Shown piece by piece: positions 37,125-45,201 of a stretch of DNA of 64,000 nucleotides. The stretch is from positions 1,364,001-1,428,000 of the forward strand of contig NZ_FNTX01000002.1 of assembly GCF_900105765.1 (NCBI RefSeq), in the 5' to 3' direction. Positions within the stretch are counted from its first letter, which is position 1; each line of letters begins with the position of its first letter. The position numbers and the translations under genes are program-made. The DNA comes from Ruania alba (GTDB lineage: Bacteria > Actinomycetota > Actinomycetes > Actinomycetales > Beutenbergiaceae). The notes beneath the pieces were generated by a model that saw only the letters and a list, made by a program, of their open reading frames with translations, searched no databases and had not been told where the DNA came from.

Positions 37125-38510
37125 TCATGGGCCGGGTGTGTATCGCAGGAACCAGACCCCGTCGGGCGGGAGTTCGGTGGTGAGGTCGTCACCGATTGGC
37201 TGGGTGCCGAGATCTTGTGCGGCCCAGACGTCATAGAGATGCACCGTGGATCCCGGGACATTCAGGTGGTGCAGCGAGGTGGCCACGGTCGTGGCTTCTT
37301 CGCTGCGGTTGAAAAATCCGACCCAGCCCGATCCTGATTCGGCTGCGTTCGGTGCTAGCCATGCCTCGACCTCGTCCCGCTCCCACGCCAGATGACCAAC
37401 CACCCCATTCTGGTTGCACGCCAACACGTCAGCGTCGGTGATCAGTGCTAGATCGAACGGATCGGACGTGGGAAGGTCGCCGCCCATGAACAACGGTGAG
37501 GCGGCCAGTGCGCGCATGGTGATGAAGGTCCGCCGTTGGTCGCGTGTGAGCGAGCAGTCTCTCTCCAGCCCTCGTCCCTGGAGAGCTACGTCGTTGACTA
37601 CGGGTGCTTGTGCGGGGGTGCGAACCTTGAGTCGGCCGAACGGGATCATGTCCAGATCTGGCCAGAACCCCGGGCCGCCTCGGTCCTGCCACTGTTTCCA
37701 GGCGTCGAAAGCGATGTCGAGGTCGTCGCGTTCGTCCCAGATGTCACGGGTGGTGCGCAGCAGGTTCGCGTGGCGCTGGTAGGTGTCGACCAGGTCGGGG
37801 TCAGTGTCCTGGCCCGGGGACAGGCTCAACACGATGGGCCGGTCGCACCTGGCGATGGCCGTGGAGACCGCCTCAATCTCGGCTGGAAATGCGGTGATGT
37901 CGTCAGCCTTGATGTAGTCGACCCCCCACGAAGCCAGGAGAGCAATCCATCCGTCGTAGTATTCCTGGGCGCCTGGCTTGGACATGTCGATGCCGTAGTT
38001 GGTGTCCCACCACCGGCAGACGTCGCTGGTGTCGGCGATGTCAGCGGCGCGGTGCTCGGTGCCCTCGATCGGGAGGTTGAGCTCGACCGCCTTGCGCGGG
38101 ATTCCACGCATGATGTGGATCCCAAACTTCAGGCCGTACGCGTGTGTGCGCTCGATCAGCGGCTGCATCCCGTGAGGGAAGTATGTCGTGGCAGGCAGGT
38201 ATCGCCCGAACTTGTCAAGGCGGCAGTCCTGCGCCTTCCGCCGCTGTGGCCGTTTGGTTCCGGGGACTAGGTCACGTTCCTCGAACCATCCGCCGTCGAC
38301 CACGAAGTACTCGTAGCCATGAGGTTGCAGGATTCTTGCCATGTGGTCCAGGTTGACCATCGCGGCTTCCTCGTCGAGATACACCACGTAGCTGTCGAAG
38401 CTGTTCCACCCCATCGGCGGCCTGGGGCACGGAGCTTTGGCATCGAGCCGTGGACCAGTGCCGGAAGCCGGCGTGGCTCGGGACCCAACAACTGCGTCGG
38501 TCATGATCAA
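37125..38510 (-). CDS. GH27-like alpha-galactosidase family protein
   Basis: A 461-residue TIM-barrel protein. The N-terminal PPMGWNSFDSY signature of clan GH-D is followed by FVVDGGWFE and GLKFGIHIMRG. The nucleophile Asp lies in DYIKADDIT and the second Asp in LRTTRDIWDE. A small beta domain ends the protein. No signal peptide is seen, so it should act in the cytoplasm on imported oligosaccharides, releasing alpha-galactose or a similar residue. The motif DYIKADD differs from the usual DYLKYDN, so specificity may differ. A GTTC-N8-GAAC-like dyad lies 33-48 bp upstream. Confidence 0.88.
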   Translation of the reverse strand: MIMTDAVVGSRATPASGTGPRLDAKAPCPRPPMGWNSFDSYVVYLDEEAAMVNLDHMARILQPHGYEYFVVDGGWFEERDLVPGTKRPQRRKAQDCRLDKFGRYLPATTYFPHGMQPLIERTHAYGLKFGIHIMRGIPRKAVELNLPIEGTEHRAADIADTSDVCRWWDTNYGIDMSKPGAQEYYDGWIALLASWGVDYIKADDITAFPAEIEAVSTAIARCDRPIVLSLSPGQDTDPDLVDTYQRHANLLRTTRDIWDERDDLDIAFDAWKQWQDRGGPGFWPDLDMIPFGRLKVRTPAQAPVVNDVALQGRGLERDCSLTRDQRRTFITMRALAASPLFMGGDLPTSDPFDLALITDADVLACNQNGVVGHLAWERDEVEAWLAPNAAESGSGWVGFFNRSEEATTVATSLHHLNVPGSTVHLYDVWAAQDLGTQPIGDDLTTELPPDGVWFLRYTPGP

Positions 38511-38542
38511 CGGTGATCCTTACCTGTAGCGATCCGAACTAT

Positions 38543-38558
38543 ATTCGCATATAGGAAC
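38543..38558 (-). promoter_or_regulatory. Predicted IclR operator upstream of the GH27-like operon
   Basis: Read on the minus strand, GTTC-CTATATGC-GAAT lies 33-48 bp upstream of ATG 38510. It overlaps a CTATAT-TCGC-ATATAG dyad (38539-38554). The spacing matches the sites at 44123, 46697 and 47134. Confidence 0.55.
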
Positions 38559-38688
38559 TCGTTTACCCTAGAACGGGGAGTCTGTGAGCGTCAAGACCAG
38601 AGTTGACTCATCTGAAGTCTCCGCTTGTGGGGTGCCCTTGCCTCAGGTGAGGACCTCCGCGTGAGCACGACGGCGGATGGAACTGACG

Positions 38689-38840
38689 ATGAGTCAACGC
38701 AAGACTGTGACGAAGAAAAGGCACTGGCCTACCGGAGAGTTGACCGGGCCGGGAAGACCCGGGTCCTGTACGAGCTGGTTGACCTGACCGGCTGACACCG
38801 GGACTACACGCGCGCCGCACGACGAGATGCGCTGGTGGTC
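38689..38840 (+). pseudogene. Transposase N-terminal remnant
   Basis: A start-like segment MSQRKTVTKK is followed, after a frame change, by KALAYRRVDRAGKTRVLYEL and VDLTG, then an in-frame stop before HRDYTRAARRDAL. This resembles the N-terminal helix region of a DDE-type transposase/integrase family with the pattern YRRAxRAxKxRILDEL...GWHRDxARxAL. At least one frameshift and one stop are present and the catalytic part is gone. Confidence 0.55.
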
Positions 38841-39044
38841 ACACCCAGATCAGGCTCCCCGCGACCCGCACTTATGCCGGAAAACTCACATTTTGCGACG
38901 TTATGCCCGTCGATTCGGAGATCCATGCACAGCGTCATTCTCCCTCACTTCGACGGGTCAACTCGTTCGAGGTCGTGTCAGCCCTGAAGCGCGTGGAACC
39001 GTGGACACAGTCCCTCTTTCGCACACGTCAAGATGGCTACGATG

Positions 39045-40577
39045 TCACGCACCGCTGATTCTGGGTCCCGGGAGCGGGTCGCTCCAAGCTAGTTGGTCGA
39101 CGAGTTCCGTGGTCAGGTCAGATCTCACCTGAGCGTAATCGTGATCGTTCCAGAGGTTCGTGGTCTCGTTCGGATCCGATTCGAGGTCGAACAAAATCCC
39201 TTCGGTGTACCCCGCATACTGGACCAGTTTGTGGCGGCGGCTGACCACAGTGCGCATGCGGGTCATGGTTCCCGGGGTCCAGTCCTCGTCGAACTCCACC
39301 AGTGCTGGTTGGTCGGGTAGCGTCTCGGTGCCTTCCAGGTGCGGACGCAGGGATCGTCCTGGCAGGCCGGGCCAGTCACTTCGGGCGCCCTCACGATTGT
39401 TGAAGGCGTCGCAACCAACTCCGGTGTAGTCCAGGATGGTCGGCACGAGGTCGAGGTGGCTGGTGATTGCTGGGTCTGGTCCTCGCGCGGTCCCGTGCGG
39501 GGTGCGCCAGATGAAGGGGACACGGAGCAGGTCTTCGTAGGGCCAGACGCTTTTGCTCAACAGGTGATGGGCCCCCAGGTATTCTCCGTGGTCGCTGAGG
39601 AACACGATGATGGTGTTGTCATACTTGCCGCCCTGCCGCAGGGTGTGGAGGACGCGGCCAATGCAGTCGTCGATGTGGCTGATCATTCCGTAGGTCTGGG
39701 CCACGATTTCTCTCAGTTCGGCTTGGTCGAACTGGGTGAAGTGTGCGACTTCGGTCCGTCGCCGCGCGAGCCATCGCACCGGATCCGCCGGGTCATTCCA
39801 GGTGGGGCTGAGGGTGATCGAAGCGGGATCGTAGCGTTCGCTGTATGGTCTGGTCGCTGCGAACGGGAGGTGGGGATCCGGGAACGAGCACGACAGGAAG
39901 AAGGGCTCGTCGTCCTCGACCGTGCTCAAGAAGTCGCACGCACGGGAGGCAATCCAGTCGTTGTAGTGCAGCCCGGCGGGGACCTCGAGACGATAGCCCA
40001 GGCCGGTCGCGGCGTAGGCCCGCTCTGGGGAGTACAGCTCGCGCACTCCTGGGTGTTCACGATCCAGCCAGTTCGCATAGTCGCCGAAGACACCGCGGCC
40101 GTGACCGCCAACGAAGTCGGTGGTCTGATAGCCGTAGTAGCCGGCCGGAAGCCCGGTGATCTCGCCACTGTCCCACGCTGCCCTCGACTCCCACGAATGA
40201 GCATCGACATCGGCGGGCAGGCCGAAGGGCTGATGATGCAGCTTCCCGACCGCATGAGTGCGATACCCCGACTCGGCCAGCACTCCCGGCATCGTGGTGG
40301 TCTGCTCATCAAGGACCATGCCGTTGGAGATACAGCCGTGCTGGCGTGGTGTGCGGCCGGTGATCAAAGTTGCCCGGGACGGCATGCAGACGGGATTGTT
40401 GCAGTAGGCACGTTGGAAGCTGTGGCCGGCGTCGGCCAGGGCGTCGAGGTTCGGCGTTTCTACGTCGGGGTTGCCGTTGCAGGCCAGGGATGCAGCACCC
40501 ATCTGGTCAACAGCGAAGACCACCACGTTCGGCCGCGGGCCAGGCTGCGCAGGCTGGGTAGGATCGGCTGGTGGCAT
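39045..40577 (-). CDS. Sulfatase (S1 family)
   Basis: About 510 residues of the alkaline-phosphatase superfamily. The N-terminal PNVVVFAVDQMGAASLACNG supplies metal ligands. The formylglycine motif CMPSR (C64) is followed by LITGRTPRQHG, and IIVFLSDHGEYLGAHHL provides the second metal site. The Cys would have to be converted by a formylglycine-generating enzyme, not encoded here. No signal peptide is seen, so it probably acts inside the cell. It is co-transcribed with the ABC importer (gap 77 bp). ATG 40577 has AGAAGGG before it; the frame is open to 40643. Confidence 0.92.
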   Translation of the reverse strand: MPPADPTQPAQPGPRPNVVVFAVDQMGAASLACNGNPDVETPNLDALADAGHSFQRAYCNNPVCMPSRATLITGRTPRQHGCISNGMVLDEQTTTMPGVLAESGYRTHAVGKLHHQPFGLPADVDAHSWESRAAWDSGEITGLPAGYYGYQTTDFVGGHGRGVFGDYANWLDREHPGVRELYSPERAYAATGLGYRLEVPAGLHYNDWIASRACDFLSTVEDDEPFFLSCSFPDPHLPFAATRPYSERYDPASITLSPTWNDPADPVRWLARRRTEVAHFTQFDQAELREIVAQTYGMISHIDDCIGRVLHTLRQGGKYDNTIIVFLSDHGEYLGAHHLLSKSVWPYEDLLRVPFIWRTPHGTARGPDPAITSHLDLVPTILDYTGVGCDAFNNREGARSDWPGLPGRSLRPHLEGTETLPDQPALVEFDEDWTPGTMTRMRTVVSRRHKLVQYAGYTEGILFDLESDPNETTNLWNDHDYAQVRSDLTTELVDQLAWSDPLPGPRISGA

Positions 40578-40654
40578 GAATGGACCCTTCTTTGCTCGGT
40601 GTTGATCACGAATGGTGCGAGATTGATCTGGTGCGTCGGCCACGCTGGTCGATC

Positions 40655-41566
40655 TCAGCCGCGGACGGCGCCGGTCATGCCTTCAATGAAATAACGCTGC
40701 AAGAACAAGAACACGATCACAATCGGGAGCAGGCTGATGGTGGATGCTGCGGTCATGCCCGTCCAGTCGGTCATGTTCTCGCCTTGGAACGAGTACACCC
40801 CGACAGCGAGGGTACGAGCATCAGGATTGGACAAGGTCAGCACCAACGGGATCAAGAAGCTGTTCCACGACCGCATCAACGTGAGAATGACTGCGGTGGC
40901 GACGACGGGTTTAGTCAACGGCAACATGATCGTAAAGAACTGGCGGACAAACCCTGCACCATCGATCTGAGCGGCTTCCTCAATCTCGTTCGGGATCTGT
41001 CGAAAGTATCCGGCGAACAGCAGGATGATCATCACGTGGGCACCACCGGACTCGGCCAGTACCACCCCCCACAACGATCCGCCCAACCCGAGGTTGTTGA
41101 TCAGATCGAACAACGGAATGATGGTGTAGCCCTCCGGGACCAGCACGGTCGCGATGAACGCTGCGATCACAATCTTCTTGCCGGGGAAGGTGTAGCGACC
41201 CAGCACGTATCCGATCATCGACGAGGTTGCGACCACGATGAAGATCGTGGCCACGGTGACGAACACGGTGTTGCCAAAGTATCGGCCGATGTCGACCTGG
41301 TACCAGGCTCGCTGCCAGTTCTCCCAGTGAAACGACTCCGGGATCAAGCTGGTGCTGCCAAACATCTCACTGTTGGACTTGAACGAGCTGGTCACCATCC
41401 ACACGAACGGATAGACCCACGTCAACGCCACCGGAACCATCAACACATACGGCCAGATCGCCAGGATCCTGTGCTTGTACGATTTCCGTAGCCGCGGCGC
41501 CGGGTCGGTACCGGGCGATTCGTGCACGCGATCCTCCACCTCGGTGCCAGGTCCCACAACTGTCAT
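40655..41566 (-). CDS. Sugar-type ABC transporter permease (MalG-like)
   Basis: A 303-residue permease with six helices, the first in ILAIWPYVLMVPVALTWVYP, and the EAA loop IPNEIEEAAQIDGAGFVRQF. It forms the channel with the permease encoded just upstream, whose stop is 3 bp away. Family CUT1. No ATPase gene is nearby. Its place between the binding protein and a sulfatase suggests import of sulfated oligosaccharides that are then desulfated inside. Confidence 0.92.
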   Translation of the reverse strand: MTVVGPGTEVEDRVHESPGTDPAPRLRKSYKHRILAIWPYVLMVPVALTWVYPFVWMVTSSFKSNSEMFGSTSLIPESFHWENWQRAWYQVDIGRYFGNTVFVTVATIFIVVATSSMIGYVLGRYTFPGKKIVIAAFIATVLVPEGYTIIPLFDLINNLGLGGSLWGVVLAESGGAHVMIILLFAGYFRQIPNEIEEAAQIDGAGFVRQFFTIMLPLTKPVVATAVILTLMRSWNSFLIPLVLTLSNPDARTLAVGVYSFQGENMTDWTGMTAASTISLLPIVIVFLFLQRYFIEGMTGAVRG

Positions 41567-41569
41567 GAG

Positions 41570-42520
41570 TTACTGCCCTCCCATCGCTGCACGCAACGAC
41601 CGCATCCGCCGCACACCCCACAACTGCAACAACGCGACCAGCAACACCGACACCCCAAACACCACCGCCACAGCCGAGGCGTACCCGAACCGGGCTTCCA
41701 GCCCAGCGTCCGGCGCAAACGCGATCCGGAAGATGTACAGCTCCACCAGCTCCGTAGCCAGGTTCGGCCCGCCCCGAGTCATGGTCTGCACCAACGGAAA
41801 CGTTTGCAGCGCGCTCGCGAACGTCAGCAACGAGATCAACAACGCAAACGGGACGATCAACGGCATCGTGATGGTCAGATGGCTCCGCAGACCTGAAGCG
41901 CCGTCGATCCAGCTCGCCTCATACAACTCCCGCGGCACCGTTTGCAACGCGACCAACCAGAACACCATCGTGATACCCAGGCCCTTCCACACCCAGACCC
42001 CGGCCACCGACCACAACGCCAGGTCAGGATTGCCCAAGAAGTTGACGGGCTGCTCCAGCAACCCGATCCCGGTCAGGATCTGGTTCAGCGGGCCATCGAA
42101 CGGGTTCAACAACAACACCGCTACCGCACCCATCACCGCTGCGGTGGTCACCACCGGCAGGAAGATCATGGTGCGAAACACTGCTCGCAATCGCATCGCC
42201 GCGTTGTTCAGGACGATCGCTATGAACAACGCCAACACCAACTTGAACAACGATGCAACGATCGCGAACTGGAACGTGCGACCCATCGCAGCCCAGAAGT
42301 ACTCGTCCCGCACGACCTCGACGTAGTTGGCCCACCCCACAAAGGTCGGGTCCCCGACCCCGGACCACTCCTGGGCCGACAACACCCATGACGCAACCGT
42401 GGGATAGAACGTGAACAACACGCTCAACACCAACGACGGCGCCATGAATACATAACACCACCGCGCACGCCACAGTTTCGTCGCAAGCCCAGAGCTCTGT
42501 TGCAGGTCAGAGAGCGTCAT
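41570..42520 (-). CDS. Sugar-type ABC transporter permease (MalF-like)
   Basis: About 316 residues with six helices (first in CYVFMAPSLVLSVLFTFYPT) and the EAA loop VPRELYEASWIDGASGLRSH. The open frame runs up to 42841 inside the binding-protein gene, but ATG 42520 (MTLSDLQQ) overlaps that gene's stop by 14 bp and begins the permease-like part. It is partner of the MalG-like permease that follows. Confidence 0.92.
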   Translation of the reverse strand: MTLSDLQQSSGLATKLWRARWCYVFMAPSLVLSVLFTFYPTVASWVLSAQEWSGVGDPTFVGWANYVEVVRDEYFWAAMGRTFQFAIVASLFKLVLALFIAIVLNNAAMRLRAVFRTMIFLPVVTTAAVMGAVAVLLLNPFDGPLNQILTGIGLLEQPVNFLGNPDLALWSVAGVWVWKGLGITMVFWLVALQTVPRELYEASWIDGASGLRSHLTITMPLIVPFALLISLLTFASALQTFPLVQTMTRGGPNLATELVELYIFRIAFAPDAGLEARFGYASAVAVVFGVSVLLVALLQLWGVRRMRSLRAAMGGQ

Positions 42521-44039
42521 AGTCTGCGCTGGTGTAGTCCTCGGTCGGATCAAAGTTAGGGAAGATCCACTCGTCCCGTGAGATCTCCGCACCTTTTGCC
42601 GTTGCCGCTGCGATAGCGTCGTCCAACGCCCGGTCGTAACCGTCGCCCAGATCCTGCAGCGCCTGACCCACATCAGACACGTCACCGACCATGATCGCCT
42701 CCAGTACCTGCGGGGTGCGCATCCTCGGTTCCTCCAGCTCCTCGAAGACCATGAGCGCGTCAGTGTTGCGGACCTGAACATACGGCGGAAGGACGACCTG
42801 CTCGTGCTCCGCCATCGCACGCGCGCGGGGACCCGTGACAACGGCTGCGAGAGCCTCCCGCGCCTCGGGGAACAAGGAAGGAAAGGTCACTCCCTTGACC
42901 TGTGCACTGGCGATCTGACCCTCCAAGCCACCCATGTAGGAGTAGATGTCGCCGATCACCTCGGGATTGGCGGTCTCGGCGTTCACCCAGTAGCCGCCCT
43001 GAGGATCCCTCGCGAGGGTCGGAGGCGAGTCCACAGATGGCCGCGGCGGTCCCGACACCCCGAACTCGAAATCGGGGCTGTCGTTCTGCCACCCTTCGAT
43101 CATCCAGCCACCATCGATGATCATGCCAACACTCCCGGTCACCACGCGGGGCGGCGCCTCCTGTGCAGTCATCGACACCGACCCCGGCAACAAGCTGCCA
43201 TCCGCCTGCATCGCCAGAATCAGCTCGACAGCTTCCCGATATTCGTCACTGCTCGCAATGTGTCGGCCGGTCTGGGTGTCGATGTCCCCCGGTCCGCCCA
43301 CCCCGGCGGTTTGAGTGAGCCGTCGCACATTGTTCGTCATCCGTACGCCCGGCAGTGCGAATCCATAGAACTCCCCATCACCGACCTCGGTGATCTTCTT
43401 GGCCGCGTCCCGAAACTCATCCCACGTCGGCGTTTCACTCAGTTCCACCTCGGCCCGCTCGAGGATCGAGGTGTTGCTCAGCAGGAACGTCGCCTGAAGC
43501 TTTCGGGTGGAGAGAGGGACGGAATAAGTCTTGCCATCAAACAGATGTGCGCCGGGAACGAAGATGCCCTCGGGGAACTGAGCCTTCCATTCGTCGAAGT
43601 TCGGGATGATGTCGTCAAGCGGCCGAACCCAACCCGACGCGACCGCATCCGGCACCAATCCACCAGACATCAGGAACATGTCGTGAGCGGTCCCATTCCG
43701 GACCGCCAATGGCAAAATCTCCCTGATCCTGGGATGCGGCGCACCCTCATACTCGATGGTGACATTGGGATGCTTCTCCTCGTATGCACCCCCGAACGCA
43801 GCCCAGAAGGCCGGATGGCTGTCCGGCGTTCCCAGAACCCGTAGCTCCACATCACCGGTCGGTAGCTCCCCCGCCGGATCCGGAATCTCGAACTGCCCCA
43901 CCTCAGTAGACGGAGCAGCACCCTCCGGATCACACCCGGTCAACCCCAATGCCCCCGCTGCTGAAGCAGCCGCTGCTCCAGCCAGAAGGTGGCGTCGGCT
44001 CACACTGCGGCCCCGCAAGCTCTGTGAGATTCCATTCAT
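42507..44039 (-). CDS. ABC transporter substrate-binding lipoprotein with twin-arginine signal
   Basis: About 510 residues. The signal SRRHLLAGAAAASAAGALGL joins a Tat-type RR pair to a lipobox (LTGC), so it may be exported folded and then lipidated. The mature protein follows the extracellular solute-binding family 1 pattern (ELRVLGTPDSHPAFWAAFGG; VVTGSVGMIIDGGWMIEGW). It should bind an oligosaccharide for the two permeases downstream. ATG 44039 has GGAGG 5 nt upstream. A GTTC-N8-GAAC dyad lies 84 bp before it. Confidence 0.92.
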   Translation of the reverse strand: MNGISQSLRGRSVSRRHLLAGAAAASAAGALGLTGCDPEGAAPSTEVGQFEIPDPAGELPTGDVELRVLGTPDSHPAFWAAFGGAYEEKHPNVTIEYEGAPHPRIREILPLAVRNGTAHDMFLMSGGLVPDAVASGWVRPLDDIIPNFDEWKAQFPEGIFVPGAHLFDGKTYSVPLSTRKLQATFLLSNTSILERAEVELSETPTWDEFRDAAKKITEVGDGEFYGFALPGVRMTNNVRRLTQTAGVGGPGDIDTQTGRHIASSDEYREAVELILAMQADGSLLPGSVSMTAQEAPPRVVTGSVGMIIDGGWMIEGWQNDSPDFEFGVSGPPRPSVDSPPTLARDPQGGYWVNAETANPEVIGDIYSYMGGLEGQIASAQVKGVTFPSLFPEAREALAAVVTGPRARAMAEHEQVVLPPYVQVRNTDALMVFEELEEPRMRTPQVLEAIMVGDVSDVGQALQDLGDGYDRALDDAIAAATAKGAEISRDEWIFPNFDPTEDYTSADYDAL

Positions 44040-44122
44040 GACGGCCTCCATTGGCGGTCGATGCTTCCCAGTTGGCACCAATTGATGCAGGTCCCCGGCT
44101 CACTCGGCAGGACCGCTCAGAT

Positions 44123-44138
44123 GTTCACTATTACGAAC
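44123..44138 (-). promoter_or_regulatory. Predicted IclR operator upstream of the ABC/sulfatase operon
   Basis: GTTC-ACTATTAC-GAAC, a 4-bp dyad with 8-bp spacer, lies 84 bp upstream of the binding-protein start. It is nearly the same as the site before the second sulfatase (GTTC-ACTATAGC-GAAA). Confidence 0.6.
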
Positions 44139-44154
44139 CATGTTCGCTCCGGAC

Positions 44155-44446
44155 ATTACCCATCGGAAATGGAGCGTGTCAAGGCGCCCCGATCGGGCAT
44201 GGAAGACCGTGCCGGTGGTATCTGCGTCGCGGAAGGTCACCGCGCGGCGCATGGCGGTTTCGACCAGATCGGTGCGCAAGTTGTCGGCGAAGGTGTCCCC
44301 GATGATCCGGTGCGAGCCCCGTCACGCACAGCGCACAGGTACAACTAGCCCTGACCGGTGGCCAGGTAGGTGATATCGGAGGTCCACACCGCTTTCAACT
44401 CACCTCGGTCGCACGGCGTCCGACCGAGTCCGGAATCGCGTGCGTG
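44155..44446 (-). pseudogene. IS3-type transposase remnant
   Basis: LKAVWTSDITYLATGQG, the start of an IS3-type integrase core, ends in a stop. In a shifted frame HRIIGDTFADNLRTDLVET then MRRAVTFRD and GTVFHA continue the same core. The catalytic DDE set is incomplete and there are several frame changes, so the element is dead. No terminal inverted repeats or target duplications were recognised. Confidence 0.6.
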
Positions 44447-44559
44447 GCAGCATCCTGGCGGTACTTCGGGGTGTCGATCTTCCTCTTCGCACCCCTGAGG
44501 CATCCTCTCCTGCCAGGGGCGAACCTGGCGATCAGGATGTCCACTCAACGGGGCCAGAC

Positions 44560-44885
44560 TCAATTCCAACCAGCCGGTTGACAGCCGCGGGTTGACCGCC
44601 TCAGTGTCGTCCACGACCGGCTTCACGTTGTCCGGGACCAGCACCCAGAACACGCCGCCGCCTCACAACCGGCGATCATCCGTGACGGGCTGGGCATAGG
44701 TCAGCCACACGCGAGTAGATCAGGGCGTGCATCTTCCACTGCCGCCCGGCGTCGCCATCGTTGACGCGGACGGCGGCTCTCCCTGGCCCGGTAGCCGCTC
44801 CGCGCGGGGTCGCGAAGCGGTGCAGCGTCCGGTACAGCACGACACCCTGCCGGGCCAGCAGCTCCTCGATCTTCACGATCGACAA
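44560..44885 (-). pseudogene. IS21-type (IstA) transposase remnant
   Basis: KIEELLARQGVVLYRTLHRF then AAVRVNDGDAG match the N-terminal half of IstA proteins. VLVPDNVKPVVDDTEAVNPR lies in a different frame and matches a later segment. The DDE core between them is lost, and no istB gene is present. It was probably inserted in or next to the sulfatase fragment immediately upstream. Confidence 0.55.
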
Positions 44886-44989
44886 CCCCGCCCGATCCCA
44901 TGGTCATGGCAGGCAACACTTGCGCATTGCCCGGTGCTTGGCTGAGCTGATCGGTGAGCATGCTGGCGCGTGCGGGGACACGCAGCAGG

Positions 44990-45116
44990 GTGCTTCGAGA
45001 CAGCCCCACAGGTCGTCGAATGCGGGCGAGTCGACTTCCTCATTGCCGTAGCAGTCGAGGCCGCACCAGCGATGCTGGTCACCGAAGACCACGAGTAGGT
45101 CGGGTCGGGTCGGCAT
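44990..45116 (-). pseudogene. Sulfatase N-terminal fragment
   Basis: From ATG 45116, MPTRPDLLVVFGDQHRWCGL then DCYGNEEVDSPAFDDL is the metal-binding N-terminus of an S1 sulfatase. Homology stops after ~36 residues, where IS-like sequence begins. The CxPSR active-site region and the rest are gone. Confidence 0.65.
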
Positions 45117-45201
45117 CCGACTGCTTGAACGTGACGGGCGGATGATCAGATCGCCCGCTGGTGTGCGGCTGCGTCTGTATATCCCGGCCGCAGGGCGGCA
45201 G

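Larger units (their letters stand above)
38511..39044. other. 534-bp region between GH27-like and sulfatase genes
   Basis: It holds the promoter/operator of the GH27-like operon near 38540 and a transposase remnant (38689-38840). From 38841 to 39044 I see no gene, RNA or clear repeat. Base composition looks visibly poorer in GC than the flanking core genes. Confidence 0.5.
44040..45201. other. 1.16-kb region of mobile-element and sulfatase relics
   Basis: No intact gene. From left to right: promoter/operator of the ABC operon near 44123, IS3-type remnant, IS21-type remnant, then a sulfatase N-terminal fragment. All coding remnants are on the minus strand and broken. Short open frames on the plus strand here have no recognisable features. 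Confidence 0.65.

Noticed and set aside
44051-44348. Short plus-strand frames of 84-95 residues
   Set aside because: They are the complement of IS3 transposase debris on the minus strand.
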